A DNA stretch of 64,000 bases from a bacterium (GTDB lineage: Bacteria; Pseudomonadota; Alphaproteobacteria; Rhodobacterales; Rhodobacteraceae): assembly GCA_016124195.1 (NCBI GenBank), contig WGOE01000007.1:19340-83339 (forward strand). The letters are read 5' to 3'. Below the pieces are notes generated by a model. That model was not told the origin of the DNA, made no database searches, and saw only the letters and a list, made by a program, of their open reading frames with translations. Positions 55,210-63,947 of this stretch are shown in pieces. Each line of letters starts with the position of its first letter. The first letter of the stretch is position 1. The position numbers and the translations under genes were made by a program.

Positions 55210-56760
55210 ATGACACCGCTTCCCCTCTTTGCCCCGATCCTGCTGTTGGCGCTGGCCGCTTTCGCCGCAACCCGCCCGAACCGCCGCCCGGGCCGGTTGC
55301 CCTTGGCGGCAGAGGGGGCTGCGCTGGCCAGTCTCGGCCTTGCGCTGGCCGGGGCCGTTCAGGTGATGGTCAGGGGCGGCACAACCTGGCCCATGGGGCC
55401 GGGCGCCGGACTTCTGGCCTTCCGGCTCGATGCGGTCAGCGCCGCGATGACCCTGCTGGTCAGCTTTGTCGGCTGGATCGTGCTGCGCTATGCCCGGACC
55501 TATATGGACGGCGAGGCGCGCGAGGGCGCCTTTCACGGCCTGTTGCTGGCCACGCTGGCGATGGTGCTGGTGCTGGTGCAGGCGGGCAGCCTGGTCGTGC
55601 TGGCGTCAGGCTTTGTCAGCATCGGGCTTGTCCTGCGGCAGTTGCTGCTGTTCTACCCCGAAAGGCCAGAGGCGCGCCGGGCGGCCGCCAAGTTCACGCT
55701 GGTCTGGGGCGCGGGCGATGTCGCGCTGATCCTTGCCACGGGTCTGCTCTGGGCGGCTTTCGGCACGACGGACCTGATGGCGTTGGCTGCGGCATCGGCG
55801 CACCTGCCGCTGATCGCGCAGATCGCGGTGGCGCTGGTGGTGCTGGCGGCCGCGCTCAAGACCGCGACCTTTCCGCTGCACGGTTGGCTGACCGAGGTGA
55901 TGGAGGCGCCGACCCCTGTCTCGGCCCTGCTGCATGCCGGCATCATCAACGGCGGTGGCTTCCTGCTGATCCGGATGGCCGGGGTCGTGCAGGCCAGCCC
56001 CGGCGCCATGGCGGCTCTGGTCATGCTGGGCGGCTTCACCGCCCTGTTCGGCGCGGCGGTCATGCTGACGCAAAGTGCGGTCAAGACGGCGCTGGCCTGG
56101 TCGACCGTGGCGCAGATGGGCTTCATGCTGCTGCAATGCGGGCTGGGCCTGTGGCCCCTGGCGCTGCTGCATATCGTGGCACATTCGCTTTACAAGGCGC
56201 ATGCCTTCCTGTCGTCGGGCATGGCGGTGCGCGCGGTGGCGTCGATCCGGCGGCCGGGGCCGGTGGCGGCGCCAGGGCTGGGCGCCGTGGCGCGGGCCTT
56301 TGCGCTGGCGCTGGTGCTTTATGCCGGCGTGGCCGTGGCCTTCGAGGCGATCGCCGGGCCGAAATCGGCGCAGGCCGTGGCGCTGGGCGCGATCCTGATC
56401 TTTGGCGTGGCCTATCTGGTAGCCCAGGGGCTGGCCGATGCGGCCCCCCGCGCACTGACCCGGCGCACGGCTCTGGCCTCGTTGGCCGCGGCGCTGGCCT
56501 ATTTCAGCTTCCAGCTTCTGGCCGGGGCGCTTTGGAGCGCGGCTCTGCCCGCGCCGCCCGCGCCCGATACGCTAGAGTGGGGGCTGATCGTGCTGGCGAT
56601 CCTGTCCTTTGGCCTTGTGGCCGTGGCGCAGGCGCTCTTCCCGCTCTGGGCGCATCATCCCGCCTCGGCCGGGCTGCGGGTGCATCTGGCCAACGGGCTC
56701 TATCTCAACGCCCTGCTTGACCGGCTGATCGGCGGCTTCCGCGCCTCTGACCCCCTTTGA
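55210..56760 (+). CDS. dabB: DabB, NuoL/MnhA-like membrane subunit of inorganic-carbon pump
   Basis: This 516-aa protein has about 13 membrane helices and resembles the NADH-dehydrogenase L/antiporter family. The key proton-path segment ATFPLHGWLTEVMEAPTPVSALLHAG and the LTQSAVKTALAWSTVAQMGFM segment are present. In the DAB complex it provides the ion flow that powers bicarbonate accumulation by DabA. Pairing with dabA immediately downstream, 16 bases away, distinguishes it from an Nuo subunit. GGAG precedes the ATG. Confidence 0.93.
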   Translation: MTPLPLFAPILLLALAAFAATRPNRRPGRLPLAAEGAALASLGLALAGAVQVMVRGGTTWPMGPGAGLLAFRLDAVSAAMTLLVSFVGWIVLRYARTYMDGEAREGAFHGLLLATLAMVLVLVQAGSLVVLASGFVSIGLVLRQLLLFYPERPEARRAAAKFTLVWGAGDVALILATGLLWAAFGTTDLMALAAASAHLPLIAQIAVALVVLAAALKTATFPLHGWLTEVMEAPTPVSALLHAGIINGGGFLLIRMAGVVQASPGAMAALVMLGGFTALFGAAVMLTQSAVKTALAWSTVAQMGFMLLQCGLGLWPLALLHIVAHSLYKAHAFLSSGMAVRAVASIRRPGPVAAPGLGAVARAFALALVLYAGVAVAFEAIAGPKSAQAVALGAILIFGVAYLVAQGLADAAPRALTRRTALASLAAALAYFSFQLLAGALWSAALPAPPAPDTLEWGLIVLAILSFGLVAVAQALFPLWAHHPASAGLRVHLANGLYLNALLDRLIGGFRASDPL

Positions 56761-56776
56761 CCTTCAGGAGACCGAC

Positions 56777-59143
56777 ATGTTTCTCAAGCACACGCAGATT
56801 GCTCCCACCCGGGTCACGGGCCTTCTGAAGGCCGCCGAGGCCGCTGCCTGCGCCATTCCGCCCGCTTTCCCGCTGGAGGCGACCGTGGCGGTCAACCCGC
56901 TTCTGGGTCAGACGGGCGAGGATCTGGCCATGGCCTCGGCCCGGCTGGCCCGGGTGGCGGGGGTGCGGCTGACCCTGCCGCGTGCCGACTATGCCGCCAA
57001 GGTCGCGGCGGGCCAGATCACGGACGAGGATCTGGCCTGCGCGCTGATCGCCAGCGCCTCTCCGCTGAAACCGCTGGATCTGGCGGCGCTGAAGGGTCGG
57101 CTGCATGCGCCGGGCGCCGCGCCCAAGGCCCTGCCGACGCTGGCCGATCTGGCCGCGCGGGTGACCGGGCGGGATTGGCCGGGCGTCCTGCAACGCACCT
57201 TCGGGCTTTGGGCGGCTGGGCACTTCGACCGGGGGCAGGCGCTGTGGACTCCGGCGCCGGGGCAGGGCGCCTTTGCCGCCTGGCGCGCCTGGGCCAGCCA
57301 TGACCTGACGCCCGAGACGGCTGGCCTGACCGGTTTCTGCGCCCATGTGGTCGCAGCGCCCGATACGGCCGACCGCGCCCTCTTGCGCGCCTGCGAGACG
57401 CTGGGCATCACCGAAGCCGCGGCCGAAACCGTCTTTCACCGGCTGCTGGTCGATCTGGGCGGCTGGGCGCAGCACGCGCGTTGGCTGCTCTGGCAGGCCG
57501 AACAGGCCGGCCAGTCGGATGCGACGCTGACCGACCTTCTGGCGATCCGGCTGATCTGGGAAGAGGCGATCTATCTGCACGCGCTGCAGGTCAGCGCTGC
57601 CTGGACCGAGACGCTGGCCGCCCATGCAGCACCCCTTGCCCCCACGCCCGATCAGGTGGCCGATGCGATCCTGCAGGACGCGGCCGAGCGCGCCCATCAG
57701 CGCAGCCTGCAAGCCCGGCTGACCGGGTTGCCCGCCGCGGTCGTCGAAAGACCCGCCTTGCAGGCCGCCTTCTGCATCGACGTGCGCTCTGAAGTCTTGC
57801 GCCGGGCGCTGGAAAGCCAGGATGCCGGAATCGCAACGCTTGGCTTTGCGGGCTTCTTCGGCCTGCCCGTCGCGCATCGCGACTTTGGTTCCGACGTGGT
57901 CGAGGCGCATCTGCCGGTCTTGCTGACCCCCGGCCTTTCTTCCCATGCCCAGGGCACGCCCGAGAGTGAGGAGACGGCCCGCATCGAGGCTCGCACGGCG
58001 CGCGCCTGGGGAAGGTTCCGGCAGGCCGCCGTTTCGTCCTTTGCCTTTGTCGAGGCAGCGGGGCCTTTCTATGGCTGGAAACTGGCCCGTGCGGCGCTGG
58101 GGCTGGCAGGGAAGGATCAGCCCGCCCATCCTGCCCCGCAGCTCGACCGCGCGTTGAGCCCGGCGCAGAAGGCCGCGCAGGGCGCCGCCATCCTGCGCGC
58201 GATGAGCCTGACCAAGGGCCATGCGCGGCTGGTGCTGCTGGTGGGCCATGGCGCGCAAGTGACCAACAACCCGCAGGAAAGCGCCTATCACTGCGGTGCC
58301 TGTGGTGGCCACACGGGCGAGGTCTCGGCCCGGCTGCTGGCGGCGCTGTTGAACGACCCCGAAACGCGGTCGGGTCTGGCCGCACAAGGGGTCGACCTTG
58401 CCCCGGACACGCTGTTTGTGGCTGGACTGCACAACACCACGACGGATGAGGTGACGCTTTATCCCGACACGCCGGCTCCCGGCCATGCGGCAGAGCTTGC
58501 CGAGGCGCGGCGCTGGCTGGCGCAGGCCGGGGCGCTGGCCCGGGCTGAACGCGCGCCGCGGTTGCCGGGGGCCGTCGCCGCTTCGCTGGCGGCGCGGGCG
58601 GCGAACTGGGCCGAGGTGCGGCCCGAATGGGGCCTTGCCGGCTGCGCGGCCTTTGTCGCCGCACCGCGGGCCGCCACGCGGCAGGCCGATCTGGGCGGGC
58701 GGGCCTTTCTGCACAGCTATGACTGGCGCGCCGACGCGGGCTTTGCCACGCTGGAGCTGATCCTGACCGCGCCGGTCGTGGTGGCCAGCTGGATCAGCCT
58801 GCAATATTACGGCTCTGCCGTGGCGCCGGCGGCCTTTGGTGGCGGCAACAAGCTGATCCACAATGTCACGGGCGGCATCGGTGTGATCGAGGGCAACGGC
58901 GGACGCCTGCGCGCCGGCCTGCCCTGGCAGGCGCTGCACGACGGCGACGGCCTGGTGCACGAACCGCTGCGCCTGTCGGTGATGATCGAGGCGCCGCAGG
59001 ACGCCATCGCCGATGTGCTGTCCCGGCATGATGCGGTGCGCGCCCTGTTCGACAACGGCTGGCTGCATCTTTTCGCGCTTGACGCGGGCCGGATCGTCGC
59101 CCGCTACCGGCCCGGGCTGTCCTGGCAGCCCGAGCGTCCGTGA
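56777..59143 (+). CDS. dabA: DabA (DUF2309) catalytic subunit of inorganic-carbon pump
   Basis: This 788-aa beta-carbonic-anhydrase-like protein is thought to convert CO2 to bicarbonate vectorially in the cytoplasm. The zinc and active-site pattern is present: C333-I-D335-V-R, H491 in VGHGAQ and C506 in HCGACGG. Spacing H-to-C (15) equals that in the Halothiobacillus protein (C351, D353, H524, C539), so the site looks intact. AGGAG precedes the ATG. The pair with DabB supports autotrophic or anaplerotic growth at low CO2. Confidence 0.94.
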   Translation: MFLKHTQIAPTRVTGLLKAAEAAACAIPPAFPLEATVAVNPLLGQTGEDLAMASARLARVAGVRLTLPRADYAAKVAAGQITDEDLACALIASASPLKPLDLAALKGRLHAPGAAPKALPTLADLAARVTGRDWPGVLQRTFGLWAAGHFDRGQALWTPAPGQGAFAAWRAWASHDLTPETAGLTGFCAHVVAAPDTADRALLRACETLGITEAAAETVFHRLLVDLGGWAQHARWLLWQAEQAGQSDATLTDLLAIRLIWEEAIYLHALQVSAAWTETLAAHAAPLAPTPDQVADAILQDAAERAHQRSLQARLTGLPAAVVERPALQAAFCIDVRSEVLRRALESQDAGIATLGFAGFFGLPVAHRDFGSDVVEAHLPVLLTPGLSSHAQGTPESEETARIEARTARAWGRFRQAAVSSFAFVEAAGPFYGWKLARAALGLAGKDQPAHPAPQLDRALSPAQKAAQGAAILRAMSLTKGHARLVLLVGHGAQVTNNPQESAYHCGACGGHTGEVSARLLAALLNDPETRSGLAAQGVDLAPDTLFVAGLHNTTTDEVTLYPDTPAPGHAAELAEARRWLAQAGALARAERAPRLPGAVAASLAARAANWAEVRPEWGLAGCAAFVAAPRAATRQADLGGRAFLHSYDWRADAGFATLELILTAPVVVASWISLQYYGSAVAPAAFGGGNKLIHNVTGGIGVIEGNGGRLRAGLPWQALHDGDGLVHEPLRLSVMIEAPQDAIADVLSRHDAVRALFDNGWLHLFALDAGRIVARYRPGLSWQPERP

Positions 59144-59148
59144 CGCAG

Positions 59149-59175
59149 GCCCGGCGGGGATCGTCACCGCCGGGC
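59149..59175 (+). terminator. GC hairpin after dabA
   Basis: GCCCGGCGG (59149-59157) pairs with CCGCCGGGC (59167-59175) around a nine-base loop, six bases after the dabA stop. The following bases are only slightly AT-rich (CTCAAATTC), so it is a weak intrinsic or Rho-type end. Confidence 0.5.
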
Positions 59176-59294
59176 GCCCTCAAATTCTGTCGGCGGCGGC
59201 CCGGCCGGCGATAACGTCAATTGACGCTGCACGCGCAAGGGCTTACCGCGCGGCTGGCCTGAAATCGGACGGTCAGGCCAGGTGGAGGACAGAC

Positions 59295-60467
59295 ATGCAG
59301 CCGATGACCCCGGGCGCGCGCATCCGCAGATTTCTGCGCGGCTTTGGCCCCGCGATGGCCCCGCCGCACAGCCTCGAGCCGCTGCGCGCGGCCCTCGGCG
59401 GGCTCATGGGCCTTGGCCTCTGCGGCGCCTTTCTGTTCTCGCCCTTCGTGGACAAGGCGACGGGCCTGTTCCTGATCGCCCCGCTTGGCGCCTCGGCGGT
59501 GCTGCTGTTCGCCGTACCCAACAGCCCGCTGGCGCAGCCCTGGTCGGCGGTGGTCGGAAACACGATTTCGGGCGTCGTGGCCTGGGCGGTGCTGCTGGTG
59601 GTGCCGGACACGGTGCTGGCCCCGGCCCTGTGCGTCGGGGGGGCCATCCTTGCGATGTCGCTGGTGCGCGCGCTCCATCCGCCCGGAGGCGCCGTGGCCC
59701 TGCTGTCGGCGCTGAACGCGCCGCTGGTGCACACGATGGGCCTGCGGTTCGCGCTGGTCGCCGCAGGCGGCGGCACGCTCTCGCTGGTCATCCTCGCCAT
59801 CGTGTGGAACCGGCTGACCGGGCGGGTCTATCCGTTCCGCCAGCCGACCGTCGCGGGCACCCACGGCACCGCAGATCTGCCGCCCGAGCGGCGCCTGTCG
59901 CTGACCTCGGCCGAATTGTCCCACATCCTTTCGGACTTTCGCCAGGACACCAACCTTGGCCCCGAGGACCTGGCCCGCCTGATCGAAGCCGCCGAGACCG
60001 CCGCCGCCGCCCATCACTTCGGCACCCTGACCTGCGCGGACATCATGTCGCGCGACCTCGTGACCGTCGTGCCCGACACAAGGCTGACCGAGGTGGCGGA
60101 ACTTTTCCGCAAACATGGCTTCACCTCGATCCCGGTGATCGGCCCGCAAGACCGCTTCATCGGCATCATCTTTCAGATCGACATCATCCGCCGCGCGCGC
60201 GAGGACGCCTTGCGCCAGCGCAGCACGCTGATTTCCGCCCTGAACCGGCTGGCCGATCAGGCCCGCAAGACCGCGACCACGGCGGCCGAGATCATGTCGG
60301 TCGCGGTGCCGCGCGTCGGTCCCGGCGCGCCGCTCGGCCAACTGCTGCCCCTTTTGGCCGATGGCGGCACCGAGGCCGTGCCCGTGCTGGAGGGCACCCG
60401 GCTGGTCGGCATCGTCACGCGGTCCGACCTCGTGTCGGCCCTGTCGCACGGCAGTTTCGGGCGCTAG
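59295..60467 (+). CDS. HPP-family membrane protein with two CBS domains
   Basis: This 390-aa protein has an N-terminal HPP-type membrane part (four or more helices, with ALHPPGGAVALLSAL at about 124-138) and a tandem CBS pair (about 250-300 and 330-385). CBS pairs usually bind adenine nucleotides and regulate transport. HPP proteins include a chloroplast nitrite transporter, but bacterial functions are unsettled. GGAGG precedes MQPMTPGARIR. It follows dabA by 151 bases and a hairpin, so a role with the DAB system is possible but unproved. Confidence 0.88.
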   Translation: MQPMTPGARIRRFLRGFGPAMAPPHSLEPLRAALGGLMGLGLCGAFLFSPFVDKATGLFLIAPLGASAVLLFAVPNSPLAQPWSAVVGNTISGVVAWAVLLVVPDTVLAPALCVGGAILAMSLVRALHPPGGAVALLSALNAPLVHTMGLRFALVAAGGGTLSLVILAIVWNRLTGRVYPFRQPTVAGTHGTADLPPERRLSLTSAELSHILSDFRQDTNLGPEDLARLIEAAETAAAAHHFGTLTCADIMSRDLVTVVPDTRLTEVAELFRKHGFTSIPVIGPQDRFIGIIFQIDIIRRAREDALRQRSTLISALNRLADQARKTATTAAEIMSVAVPRVGPGAPLGQLLPLLADGGTEAVPVLEGTRLVGIVTRSDLVSALSHGSFGR

Positions 60468-60789
60468 GCCCGCGGACCGAGCCGTCAGCCCGAGGGCCCC
60501 GCGCCCCTTGCCCCGGGGGGCGCGGCCTGGGACGCAGGGGCTTGGCCGCCTGCGCCATGAGGCGGCCCGAGACCCGCGCGCCCCGCCGCGGACTACGGCG
60601 GCGACCCGCCCAAGCCGCCGCTCAGCGCCTCGGCCCTGCGCCGGGGGAGTTGTGTTGCACCCCGCCCAAAGTTATGGTCTGAGGCCTTTCGCGCTTGCAT
60701 CCGGGCCGCAGTTGATGTTCCTGCTGCAACCGGGACGTGTGTGCTTTGGCCATGGAGTTCAAGATTGACATGAATGGGAAGGATTTCTG
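60468..60789. other. Spacer with terminator-like hairpin before the sulfotransferase gene
   Basis: CCGCGCCCC (60499-60507) pairs with GGGGCGCGG (60517-60525), a nine-bp stem after the HPP gene with no T-run. The last 130 bases are AT-richer and should contain the promoter of the next gene. No protein-coding gene is seen. Confidence 0.5.
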
Positions 60790-61563
60790 ATGACTGCCAA
60801 CACGTCCAGCCCGTTGCCTCTCTCTGCGCTTGAGCAACTGGACAGTCTGGTCTTCATATCCAATGCTGTCCCAAAGTCGGGATCAACCATCCTTTACAAT
60901 ATCCAATCTTCTTTTCTCAGAACGGTCGCCGGGAAAGGCCCGCAGAATCTTGATGATTTTGCTCTTGCCGGGGTGACGCCTGAGGGGTTCGTGCGTAATC
61001 CTCATAATGAGAATTTCATCGAGAAGATTTGTTCCAAAGAGATATACGGTGGCCCGTACATTTTCAAAACACACACGATGATAAACGGTGCTCTGCGTGA
61101 TGCCTTTGTTAACTCCGGAAATGTCTTTGCTTCGATGACGGTTCGCGACCCAGCCGAAATCTTTTTCAGTGCAGGTGACAACTTCCGCAAGACGGGTGAA
61201 TTCCCCGAGTTTTCAGACGAAGATTCAGGGATTGAGATGATACAGAACTTCTTTGCCAAAATGCTGCGGTCTGTCGAGGCGACAAGTAAACTCAAAACAA
61301 TTCCGGTGGTTCGATATGAGATGGTGACGGATAGCTTGTTTGACGCCTTGATCAGTTCGTTTTCTCCTGATCTGTCGCGGCTGGTACTTAAGGCCGTTGC
61401 AGAATCCAATTCGGACTTGAAGACGGCTCTTTTTCGGTCTGAACACAGAAGAAACTTGGCGGGAAATCGCCGACCTGAGGCTGAAGCACTTACTGAAGCT
61501 TGGGTGAGAATAGCCGAGAAGCTTCAGGACGTACGAACGATGTTCGGTTACCCTTCTAAGTGA
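60790..61563 (+). CDS. Sulfotransferase-like protein (horizontally acquired?)
   Basis: The 257-aa product carries an N-terminal PAPS-binding loop, P28-K-S-G-S-T33, followed by a strand/helix, and FASMTVRDPAEIFFS with R-D-P as the 3'-phosphate-binding segment. These support a sulfotransferase, but the acceptor is unknown. Base composition is visibly lower in GC than its neighbours: one 60-base stretch I counted (61081-61140) is 47% GC, compared with 63% in gmd (62041-62100). AT-rich codons and isolation suggest recent transfer. It precedes gmd, so sulfation of a deoxysugar polymer is conceivable. Confidence 0.8.
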   Translation: MTANTSSPLPLSALEQLDSLVFISNAVPKSGSTILYNIQSSFLRTVAGKGPQNLDDFALAGVTPEGFVRNPHNENFIEKICSKEIYGGPYIFKTHTMINGALRDAFVNSGNVFASMTVRDPAEIFFSAGDNFRKTGEFPEFSDEDSGIEMIQNFFAKMLRSVEATSKLKTIPVVRYEMVTDSLFDALISSFSPDLSRLVLKAVAESNSDLKTALFRSEHRRNLAGNRRPEAEALTEAWVRIAEKLQDVRTMFGYPSK

Positions 61564-61669
61564 CGTCGCCTTGAGATGGCGGCAGATATGAAACTGGATG
61601 TGATCCCCGAAACCACTGAAGCAGTCCAAACAGGCTTGCAGAAACTTAAATGATGAGAGGACATGCGTG

Positions 61670-61873
61670 ATGACTGACAATGCCGAACTTCTGGTCGCCG
61701 TTTTCAAGGAAATCGCGGTGATTCAAGGCAAGCGCCGTCCGGATGGCAGCTGGGCAGAAGATGCCAAACCGTGGCATGTGCAGAATGCGCTTCAATTGGC
61801 GGCCGAGACGATCGCCGCTGCCCTTCCCGAAAAGCCTCCGGCCAAGCCGACCTCTTCCTCGCGCAAGGGCTGA
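61670..61873 (+). CDS. 67-aa hypothetical protein before gmd
   Basis: The small protein begins MTDNAELLVAVFKEIAVIQG and ends in a Pro/Ser/Lys-rich tail. Its composition (GKRRPDGSWAEDAKPWHVQNA) is like a real soluble protein and an AGAGG purine stretch lies before the ATG. The stop is 6 bases before the gmd ATG, so they are co-transcribed. I do not recognise the family. Confidence 0.6.
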   Translation: MTDNAELLVAVFKEIAVIQGKRRPDGSWAEDAKPWHVQNALQLAAETIAAALPEKPPAKPTSSSRKG

Positions 61874-61879
61874 GTGCGG

Positions 61880-63001
61880 ATGAAGAAGGCGCTTATCACC
61901 GGCGTGACCGGCCAGGACGGATCCTATCTCGCAGAATTTCTCCTGGCCAAGGGCTATGAGGTGCATGGGATCAAGCGGCGGGCCTCGCAGTTCAACACCC
62001 AGCGCGTCGACCACATCTACCAGGACCCGCATGTCGACAGCGCCCATTTCCGCCTGCATTACGGCGACCTGTCGGACTCCTCGAACCTGACGCGCATCCT
62101 GCGCGAGGTGGAGCCCGACGAGGTCTATAACCTCGGCGCGCAGTCCCATGTCGCCGTCAGCTTCGAGTCGCCGGAATACACCGCCGATGTCGATGCCCTG
62201 GGCACCTTGCGCCTGCTCGAGGCGATCCGCTTCCTTGGGCTCGAACGCAAGACGCGCTTCTACCAGGCCTCGACATCCGAGCTTTACGGCCTCGTGCAGG
62301 AAATCCCCCAGCGCGAGACCACGCCCTTCCACCCGCGCAGCCCCTATGCGGTGGCCAAGCTTTACGCCTACTGGATCACGGTGAACTACCGCGAGGCCTA
62401 CGGGATCTACGCCTGCAACGGCATCCTCTTCAACCACGAGAGCCCGCGGCGCGGCGAGACCTTCGTCACGCGCAAGATCACGCGCGGCCTGTGCAACATC
62501 GCCCTGGGGCTGGAAGACTGCCTCTACATGGGCAACATCGACAGCCTGCGCGACTGGGGCCATGCCAAGGATTACGTCCGGATGCAGTGGATGATGCTGC
62601 AGCAGGAGGCGCCCGAGGATTTCGTGATCGCCACCGGCAAGCAGTATTCGGTGCGCGAGTTCGTCCGCTGGACAGCCGAGGAATTGGGGATCACCCTGCG
62701 CTTCGAGGGCGCCGGGGTGGACGAGACCGCGACCGTCGTCGCGGTCGAGGGCGACCTGGCGCCAGGCGTCAGGCCGGGCGACGTGATCCTGCGCATCGAC
62801 CCGCGCTATTTCCGCCCGGCCGAGGTCGAGACGCTTCTGGGCGATCCCGCCCGGGCCAAGCAGAAGCTGGGCTGGGAACCCCAGATCACCGCGCAGGAGA
62901 TGTGTGCCGAGATGGTGGCGTCCGATCACCTCAGCGCCCGTCGCCACGCCCTGTTGCGCGCGCATGGCCATGACACCTCGGTCAGCGTCGAGGGCAGGTG
63001 A
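61880..63001 (+). CDS. gmd: GDP-mannose 4,6-dehydratase
   Basis: Gmd converts GDP-D-mannose to GDP-4-keto-6-deoxy-D-mannose, precursor of fucose, rhamnose-type and perosamine sugars. The 373-aa product has the SDR Rossmann motif G8-V-T-G11-Q-D-G14, the [18 protein letters not shown] segment and the catalytic Y156-x-x-x-K160 in [22 protein letters not shown] is the classic Gmd motif. I start at ATG 61880 (MKKALITG); a GTG six bases earlier would add two residues. No fucose synthase (fcl) or perosamine gene follows within the window. Confidence 0.96.
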   Translation: MKKALITGVTGQDGSYLAEFLLAKGYEVHGIKRRASQFNTQRVDHIYQDPHVDSAHFRLHYGDLSDSSNLTRILREVEPDEVYNLGAQSHVAVSFESPEYTADVDALGTLRLLEAIRFLGLERKTRFYQASTSELYGLVQEIPQRETTPFHPRSPYAVAKLYAYWITVNYREAYGIYACNGILFNHESPRRGETFVTRKITRGLCNIALGLEDCLYMGNIDSLRDWGHAKDYVRMQWMMLQQEAPEDFVIATGKQYSVREFVRWTAEELGITLRFEGAGVDETATVVAVEGDLAPGVRPGDVILRIDPRYFRPAEVETLLGDPARAKQKLGWEPQITAQEMCAEMVASDHLSARRHALLRAHGHDTSVSVEGR

Positions 63002-63291
63002 AAGCCCGAAGGCAGGAAGAGGGCGGCCTGCCGCATTCAATGCGAGTTGTGGGGCCGAGCGTTACCTCACGCATATAATGTAACGGGAGGCGCTCCTCAT
63101 GCGAAGCGTGGCGGGGTGGTCTTCTGCCGCGGGGGTTGACGGCCGATTCCGTTCGGGGGGATTACCGGGTGGGAAGGCAGTTCATCCCATTGGCTCAGAA
63201 ATCATGCCGCCAACCGGCTCACTACCGGGTGGAAATCAATACTGCGACGTCGAATCGCCTGGGCCGCACGACGGCGAAGTCGAAATAAAAG
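63002..63291. other. Spacer after gmd with TACCGGGTGG direct repeats
   Basis: No convincing gene lies here. TTACCGGGTGG (63162-63172) and CTACCGGGTGG (63222-63232) are 60 bases apart, each near a similar A-rich edge; they resemble subterminal repeats of an insertion sequence (possibly IS21-like) but I cannot confirm it. A TATAAT (63074-63079) and a GGGAGG stand upstream of a short ORF (63099-63332) which I regard as fortuitous. Confidence 0.4.
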
Positions 63292-63316
63292 TGCCCGCCA
63301 GCTTTGCTGGCGGGCA
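63292..63316 (-). terminator. Intrinsic terminator reading on the minus strand
   Basis: TGCCCGCCAGC-TTT-GCTGGCGGGCA is a perfect 11-bp stem with a three-base loop. On the minus strand it is followed by CTTTTATTTCG, a proper U-rich tail, so it ends the small minus-strand unit just to the right. Confidence 0.85.
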
Positions 63317-63318
63317 AG

Positions 63319-63429
63319 TCAGTGGGCAATGATACAGGATGAGCAGGCTGGCCACCTATATCTGCGTTCGATTCGTCCCACACCCGACAAAACAAAACAA
63401 CATGCACTAAGGTTTCCAAAGAAATTCAT
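63319..63429 (-). CDS. 36-aa sORF, second of a coupled pair
   Basis: The frame begins MNFFGNLSACCFVLSG and contains four cysteines in two clusters (ACC and ACSSC). Its ATG overlaps the stop of the upstream 17-aa frame (ATGA), and its own stop is followed after two bases by a textbook intrinsic terminator. The region is AT-rich (45% and 38% GC in two counted 60-base lines). Product and function are unknown; it could also be the 3' remnant of a disrupted gene. Confidence 0.4.
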   Translation of the reverse strand: MNFFGNLSACCFVLSGVGRIERRYRWPACSSCIIAH

Positions 63430-63479
63430 AAGATACCAATATTCATAGACCAGTGAGCCAGGATATGAACGTCTGACAT
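63426..63479 (-). CDS. 17-aa sORF with strong SD
   Basis: A frame encoding MSDVHILAHWSMNIGIL is preceded by AAGGAGG at ideal distance. It is coupled (ATGA) to the 36-aa frame. It resembles a leader peptide. The IS66 end lies a few bases upstream of the SD. Confidence 0.4.
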   Translation of the reverse strand: MSDVHILAHWSMNIGIL

Positions 63480-63492
63480 GAGATCCTCCTTC

Positions 63493-63721
63493 GTAAGCGA
63501 TGTCTGCGGCCCGCGCGGGTTCAGTTTGACGTCTTGAAGTTCCACGGCAGGAGTTCATCGATCCTGCTTTGGGGATGGCCGGTGGCGATGGCTTCGAGAG
63601 TTGCCTTGAGATAGGCGAAGGGCTCGACGCCGTTAATCTTTGCGGTCTCGATGAGCGAGGCGATGCGGGCCCAGGTGTGGCCGCCCTCATAATGGCCCGC
63701 GAACAGCGCGTTTTTCCGCTT
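63493..63721 (-). mobile_element. IS66-family remnant (3' end)
   Basis: The element end begins GTAAGCGATGTCTGCGG at 63493, matching the 5'-GTAAGCG start of IS66-family terminal repeats, and is followed by the C-terminal part of the TnpC-type transposase. The element stops abruptly at 63721, where another inverted repeat begins, so only the right end survives here. Confidence 0.75.
63521..63721 (-). pseudogene. IS66 transposase (TnpC), C-terminal 66 codons
   Basis: The translated remnant reads from KRKNALFAG through EGGHTWARIASLIETAKINGVEPFAYLK to GHPQSRIDELLPWNF and a normal stop, the highly conserved C-terminus of IS66 TnpC. Nothing upstream of the first residues continues the transposase: the reading meets the TTATGGAG palindrome at 63720. 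No start codon is present, so it is a truncated, inactive fragment. Confidence 0.9.
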
Positions 63722-63767
63722 ATGGAGACGACTCCATAAACGAAATTATGCTCGCCCAGTGATTATG
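63720..63767. repeat. TTATG-type inverted and direct repeats at the element boundary
   Basis: TTATGGAG (63720-63727) pairs with CTCCATAA (63732-63739) across ACGA, and TTATG recurs at 63746-63750 and 63763-63767. This spacing of short repeats resembles subterminal sites of tyrosine-recombinase elements. The palindrome coincides with the end of the IS66 homology, so it is the likely end of a second mobile element inserted into IS66. Confidence 0.55.
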
Positions 63768-63947
63768 CGCAGTTCGCCACGGGCCGCGGCGGCAGTTCCA
63801 TAGACTGAGCTGCCCCTCCCTCATTCCAGAGGGGGCATCTATCCTAGTTTTGCCGACCAAACCGTAAGCGTTTCCTGGTCCGCACCTTCCCAGTTTTCGC
63901 GTGACCTGCGACTCCCCCTTTGACGGAGATATGCGGGGAGTTTCTCG

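Noticed and set aside
63099..63332. 77-codon frame after gmd with a GGGAGG and an upstream TATAAT
   Set aside because: No similarity I know, the -35 spacing is poor and it runs through a terminator stem on the other strand.
63356..63386. tRNA-like T-arm (GTTCGATTC) near the sORFs
   Set aside because: The flanking bases do not form the five-bp T-stem and no acceptor or anticodon arm could be built.
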